This document shows, one piece after another, positions 63,393 through 64,000 of a stretch of 64,000 nt of DNA. A program made the translations under genes and the position numbers. Numbering within the stretch: the first letter of the stretch is position 1; the number at the start of each line of letters is the position of its first letter. The DNA lies in assembly GCF_945859705.1 (NCBI RefSeq), contig NW_026605120.1, positions 1 through 64,000 of the forward strand, read 5' to 3'. The notes under the pieces were generated by a model. It ran no database searches, was not told the origin of the DNA, and was given only the letters and a program-made list of their open reading frames with translations. This DNA comes from Episyrphus balteatus (taxonomy: Eukaryota; Arthropoda; Insecta; Diptera; Syrphidae).

Positions 63393-64000
63393 ATGCGTAG
63401 TTTTGATTTTATGGGATTTTGAATTTTGCAAAGTTTGACCCCAAAAAAACGCTGTTTAACGGAGTTATGGCCGTTTTTGTGAAAAAATTTGATATTTTTT
63501 CAATGTGAAAGTTCTTATGCCAAATTTTTATCCAATGCGAAGGGGAATGAATAGCAGAGTACAAAAATGTATATTTTATAAGTTTTGGATGCGTAGTTTT
63601 GATTTTATGGGATTTTGAATTTTGCAAAGTTTGACCCCAAAAAAATGCTGTTTAACGGAGTTATGGCCGTTTTTGTGAAAAAATATGATATTTTTTCAAT
63701 GTGAAAGTTTTTATGCCAAATTTTTATCCAATGCGAAGGGGAATGAATAGCAGAGTACAAAAATGTATATTTTATAAGTTTTGGATGCGTAGTTTTGATT
63801 TTATGGGATTTTGAATTTTGCAAAGTTTGACCCCAAAAAAACGCTGTTTAACGGAGTTATGGCCGTTTTTGTGAAAAAATATGATATTTTTTCAATGTGA
63901 AAGTTCTTATGCCAAATTTTTATCCAATGCGAAGGGGAATGAATAGCAGAGTACAAAAATGTATATTTTATAAGTTTTGGATGCGTAGTTTTGATTTTAT
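63393..64000 (+). repeat. 196-bp satellite array, block D (about 3 monomers, runs off the window)
   Basis: The same array continues in phase after the hAT insertion, with the AAAAAAATGCTG variant (about 63642) also seen just left of the insertion (about 61930) and GAAAAAATTTGATAT (about 63481 and 61778). The block is cut by the window end. Confidence 0.96.

Overview
This window is eukaryotic heterochromatin, not a gene-bearing region. About 83% of it (roughly 53.4 kb, about 270 units) is one AT-rich satellite with a 196-bp monomer. All units run head to tail in one orientation, and the array runs off both ends of the window. The array is interrupted three times by transposable elements: 15521-23528, 24760-26028 and 62085-63392. 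The AT-rich, intron-like style, the hAT and pogo-type DNA transposons and the tRNA-like sequences suggest an arthropod, most likely an insect. I cannot name the species, and this is inference.

Layout. (1) 1-15520: satellite block with a higher-order unit of about 4.1-4.7 kb present about twice, 200-bp variant monomers carrying an extra CCTA, and a diverged subfamily from 14220 to the block end. (2) 15521-23528: a very large inverted-repeat element. Its two arms are about 2.48 kb, nearly identical, and enclose a 1.98-kb spacer. The arms carry nested palindromes, a tRNA-Gly(CCC)-like pseudogene and an inward-facing CAAT/TATA-type promoter candidate. The right arm alone holds a younger 999-bp TA-flanked element with a relic of a pogo-type (psq) helix-turn-helix; the matching uninterrupted site is preserved in the left arm. 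(3) 23529-24759: about six satellite monomers. (4) 24760-26028: a 1269-bp non-autonomous hAT element with a perfect 8-bp target duplication. (5) 26029-62084: the main satellite block, with several generations of higher-order repeats (588, 706, 784, 1162 and about 3000-3200 bp). Some are marked by 118-bp and 142-bp deletion monomers that were then copied many times. (6) 62085-63392: a second non-autonomous hAT element (1308 bp), also with a perfect 8-bp target duplication. (7) 63393-64000: satellite again.

I find no intact protein-coding gene. Each satellite monomer contains a 72-codon open frame on the minus strand, but this is best explained as a by-product of a highly homogenised repeat. 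The interest lies in the structure: a perfect short dyad in almost every monomer, traceable deletion-and-amplification events, a giant near-perfect palindromic element of unassigned superfamily, and a nested insertion with its empty site visible on the opposite arm.
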